Origin: JBOHPP01 sp050731755
GTDB taxonomy: Bacteria; Methylomirabilota; Methylomirabilia; Rokubacteriales; CSP1-6
NCBI GenBank assembly: GCA_050731755.1
Contig: JBOHPP010000188.1
Location: forward strand, 1-7,512
Reading direction: 5' to 3'
DNA length: 7,512 nt
Part shown: positions 5,521 through 7,512 of the stretch, piece after piece
Position numbering within the stretch: position 1 is the first letter of the stretch
Layout: each line of letters begins with the position of its first letter
The notes under the pieces: model-generated
What the model was told of the DNA's origin: nothing
Database searches by the model: none
What the model saw: the letters and a program-made list of their open reading frames with translations, nothing else
Translations under genes and position numbers: made by a program

Positions 5521-6050
5521 CCCGCCACCGCGCGGAACAGAGCGAGCGTGGCCAGGGCATAGAGACCGGCGACGAGGTCGTCGATCATCACCCCGGCCCC
5601 GCCCGGCAGCCGCTGGCTCACCCGCGCGGGAAACGGCTTGGTGATGTCGAACAGTCGGAAGAGCATGAAGGACACGGCCAGAACCCCCGGCGTGCGAGGC
5701 AGCGCCAGCACGGCGAGCGTCATTCCCGCGATCTCGTCGATGACGATGGCGCCGGGGTCTTTGCCGCCGAGAAGCTGCTCGGTGCGGTGAGCGGCCCACG
5801 CGCCGACGAGCGTCACGGCCAGGAAGAAGACCACGAGGCCTCCAGCCGAGAAGGGAATCGCCCAGAGGGCAAGCGCCGCCAGCGCGCTAGCCACGGTGCC
5901 CGGCGCCACCGGGACCCTCCCGATGCCGCCGACCGTGGCGAGGATCAGGGCCAGGCGATCGGCGAGGGAGACCGCGCGCGGCGCCGCCCGCTCAGGCCCG
6001 CTCGCCGACCAGCTCGTAACCCTCGACCTCGACGATACTGACGCGGGCAA
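5511..6050 (-). CDS. pgpA: Phosphatidylglycerophosphatase A
   Basis: An integral inner-membrane enzyme that dephosphorylates phosphatidylglycerophosphate to phosphatidylglycerol. Family motifs are clear: GRVPVAPGTVAS near the N-terminus, KDPGAIVIDEIAGM (acidic D and E), FMLFRLFDITKPFP, and GGAGVMIDDLVAGLYA near the C-terminus, with hydrophobic stretches between them (ALAALALWAI, LVVFFLAVTLVGAW, and the last 20 residues). The C-terminus overlaps cinA by 10 bases. The start is unresolved. The family normally begins about ten residues before LALILAT, but the frame there has only GTC (5970-5972) and CTG codons. The coordinates use the nearest allowed codon, TTG at 6048-6050, which gives 179 residues and a 59-base overlap with rimO; a GGGAGG lies almost against that codon, too close for a good site. 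A GTC or CTG start near 5972 would give about 153 residues, closer to family size. Confidence 0.9.
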   Translation of the reverse strand: MPASVSSRSRVTSWSASGPERAAPRAVSLADRLALILATVGGIGRVPVAPGTVASALAALALWAIPFSAGGLVVFFLAVTLVGAWAAHRTEQLLGGKDPGAIVIDEIAGMTLAVLALPRTPGVLAVSFMLFRLFDITKPFPARVSQRLPGGAGVMIDDLVAGLYALATLALFRAVAGWP

Positions 6051-7305
6051 ACCTCCCGGGCTCGAACGAGCCCCGGAGGTATACGACGCCGTCGATCTCC
6101 GGCGCCTGGCCGGCGGTGCGCGCTTCCCAGGTGAACGCCGGATCCTCACTCGGCCCGTCGACGAGGACGTCCTGCACGCTGCCCACCAGCGCCTGGTTCC
6201 TCTCCCAGGCGATCCGGTCCTGAGCCTCCTGAACCAGCGCGGCCCGCTCGGCGGCGACCTCGGCCGGGACCTGATCGGGGAAGCCGGGCGAGGGCGTCCC
6301 CTCCTCGGGCGAATAGGTGAAGACGCCCAGGCGCTCGAAGCGGACGTCCTCGACGAAGCGGAGCAGGTTCTCAACGGCGGCTTCGCTCTCGCCGGGGAAG
6401 CCGACGAGCACCGTGGTGCGCACCGTCACGCCGGGCACCGCCTCTCGGAACGCGGCCACGATCTCCTTCATCCGCCGGGCCGTCACCGCGCGGCGCATGG
6501 CGCGCAGGATCGTGTCGTCGCCGTGCTGCACGGGCAGGTCGACGTACGGCACGACGCGGGCTCGCCGCCACCGGTCGAGCAGGCGGTCGTTGACGTGGGC
6601 CGGGTGCAGGTACATCGGCCGGATCCACGGCATGCGCGTATCCGACAGCGCGAGCAGGAGGTCGCCGACGTCCCCGTTGCCCGGCAGATCACGCCCGTAG
6701 GCCAGTGTGTCCTGAGAGACCAGGATGGCCTCCTGGATGCCGCGGCGGGCCAGCCCCTCTACCTCGGTCACGATATCAGCGAGGGGGCGGCTGCGATGCC
6801 GGCCTCGGAACTGGGGGATCGCGCAGAAGGTGCAGCCCATGTCGCAGCCCTCGGCGATCTTCACGTAGGCGTAGGGCACACGTCCCATGAGCAGGCGTGG
6901 CGTCCCCGCATCGTAGAGATAGCCGGGCGGCGCGGCGGTGGCCCAGTCCAGCCGGTTGGCGGCCTGGCGGACGACGTCGACGATGCGCTCGAGCCCGGAG
7001 GTGCCGAGGATGGCGTCGACCTCCGGCAGCTCGCGCATGATCTCGCCGCCGTAGCGCTGAGTGAGACAGCCGGTGACGACGAGCGAGGTGGCGCGCCCGC
7101 CCTCCTTGAGCCGGGCCAGCTCCAGAATCGTCTCCACCGACTCCTGCCGCGCGCGGTCGATGAAGGCGCAGGTGTTGACGATCAGGCAGTCGGCCTCCTC
7201 CGGGCGCTCGGCGATGGCGAAGCCGGCGGCGGCCAGCGTGCCCAGCATCAGCTCGGAGTCGACCTGGTTCTTGGGGCACCCCAGCGTCGTGAGATGGACC
7301 TTCAC
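5992..7305 (-). CDS. rimO: Ribosomal protein S12 methylthiotransferase RimO
   Basis: A radical-SAM enzyme with two iron-sulfur clusters that adds a methylthio group to the conserved aspartate of ribosomal protein S12 (Asp88/89 in E. coli). It has 437 residues, as expected for RimO. The N-terminal UPF0004 domain has three cluster cysteines: LGCPKN (C10), NTCAF (C46) and TGCLTQ (C80). The radical-SAM domain has the CxxxCxxC motif EGCDMGCTFCAIP (C154, C158, C161) and later VDLPVQHGDD (255-264). GVFTYSPEEGTP (327-338) is characteristic of RimO rather than of MiaB, the tRNA-modifying relative. A TRAM domain occupies about 370-437. The start is GTG at 7303-7305, fixed by the MKVHLTTLGCPKN beginning; no clear Shine-Dalgarno site precedes it, so coupling to yajQ, which ends 10 bases upstream, is likely. 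All catalytic residues appear intact. Confidence 0.96.
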   Translation of the reverse strand: MKVHLTTLGCPKNQVDSELMLGTLAAAGFAIAERPEEADCLIVNTCAFIDRARQESVETILELARLKEGGRATSLVVTGCLTQRYGGEIMRELPEVDAILGTSGLERIVDVVRQAANRLDWATAAPPGYLYDAGTPRLLMGRVPYAYVKIAEGCDMGCTFCAIPQFRGRHRSRPLADIVTEVEGLARRGIQEAILVSQDTLAYGRDLPGNGDVGDLLLALSDTRMPWIRPMYLHPAHVNDRLLDRWRRARVVPYVDLPVQHGDDTILRAMRRAVTARRMKEIVAAFREAVPGVTVRTTVLVGFPGESEAAVENLLRFVEDVRFERLGVFTYSPEEGTPSPGFPDQVPAEVAAERAALVQEAQDRIAWERNQALVGSVQDVLVDGPSEDPAFTWEARTAGQAPEIDGVVYLRGSFEPGRFARVSIVEVEGYELVGERA

Positions 7306-7315
7306 GGCCGGTGGG

Positions 7316-7512
7316 TCAGACGTTGCGGTAGTTGGTGAACTGCACGGCGATCCCGAGATCGCGCTCCTTGACCAGGGCGATGACGCGCTGCAGGTCGTCC
7401 CGGCTCTTGGCGGAGACCCGGACCTGGTCCTCCTGGATGGCGGCCTGCACCTTCAGCTTGGTGTCTTTGATGAGGCGGACGATCTCCCGCGCCTTCTCGA
7501 TGGGGATCCCCT
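7316..7512 (-). CDS. yajQ: YajQ-family nucleotide-binding protein (3' end only)
   Basis: The last 64 codons of a UPF0234/YajQ protein; the gene begins beyond 7512. The visible sequence, GIPIEKAREIVRLIKDTKLK then VQAAIQEDQVRVSAKSRDDL and finally VQFTNYRNV, follows the conserved C-terminal half of YajQ (typically K.IVK.IKD.KLKVQA.IQ.D.VRV..K.RDDLQ, ending LQF.N.R). YajQ proteins are small cytoplasmic proteins that bind nucleotides; some in Xanthomonas and Pseudomonas bind cyclic di-GMP and act with transcription factors. The role in this organism cannot be told from the fragment. The TGA stop at 7316-7318 lies 10 bases before the rimO start, so the two are probably cotranscribed. Confidence 0.93.
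   Translation of the reverse strand, partial: GIPIEKAREIVRLIKDTKLKVQAAIQEDQVRVSAKSRDDLQRVIALVKERDLGIAVQFTNYRNV

Noticed and set aside
5521..5799. Upstream extension of cinA by 93 codons
   Set aside because: It overlaps conserved pgpA coding sequence in another frame; the Arg/His-rich extension is not CinA-like and the ATG at 5520 gives the normal family length.
6051..6374. Upstream extension of pgpA deep into rimO
   Set aside because: The added sequence is Ser/Arg/Pro-rich out-of-frame rimO DNA, with no PgpA similarity.
5896..7338. Plus-strand open frame of about 480 codons
   Set aside because: It is antisense to rimO and part of pgpA, with no recognisable domain; rimO has complete catalytic motifs on the other strand.

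Overview
This is a GC-rich (roughly 70%) bacterial chromosomal segment in which every gene I can support lies on the minus strand, so transcription runs from high to low coordinates. In that direction the order is yajQ (3' end only), rimO, pgpA, cinA, thpR, a 226-base gap with a promoter, recA split by an intein, pilT, and recX (5' part only). The base composition, the Gram-negative-style gene set and the pgpA-cinA-thpR-recA-pilT-recX order fit an uncultured soil or sediment lineage such as Candidatus Rokubacteria/Methylomirabilota, or a deltaproteobacterial relative. That placement is inference from gene order and protein flavour and has not been tested against a database.

Upstream block (7512 down to 3719): yajQ, rimO, pgpA, cinA and thpR are packed with gaps of about 10 bases or with overlaps, and look like one transcription unit. 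They cover a nucleotide-binding regulator or chaperone-like protein (YajQ), methylthiolation of ribosomal protein S12 (RimO), phosphatidylglycerol synthesis (PgpA), NMN deamidation in pyridine nucleotide salvage (CinA) and 2',3'-cyclic phosphodiester chemistry on RNA (ThpR). CinA has an intact C-terminal amidase domain, but its N-terminal domain has lost the family's signature motifs.

Downstream block (3610 down to 1): a good sigma70-type promoter (TTGACG, 18-base spacer, TAGAAT) precedes recA, with a strong Shine-Dalgarno site at the ATG at 3492. recA encodes a 339-residue RecA interrupted by a 357-residue intein (1801-2871). The intein has complete splicing residues and two LAGLIDADG motifs. 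It sits inside DNA-binding loop L2, at the site I recall for the Mycobacterium leprae RecA intein, and is visibly poorer in GC than the flanking RecA exteins. pilT follows nine bases after recA, and recX follows with a two-base overlap.

The window is mostly housekeeping. What deserves a second look is the full-length intein in recA, the degenerate N-terminal half of CinA, two gene junctions (cinA/thpR and pilT/recX) where the only well-placed start is an ATA inside the motif ATAG, and the retraction-type ATPase PilT placed between recA and recX. I found no CRISPR array, tRNA, rRNA, insertion sequence or new defence system.
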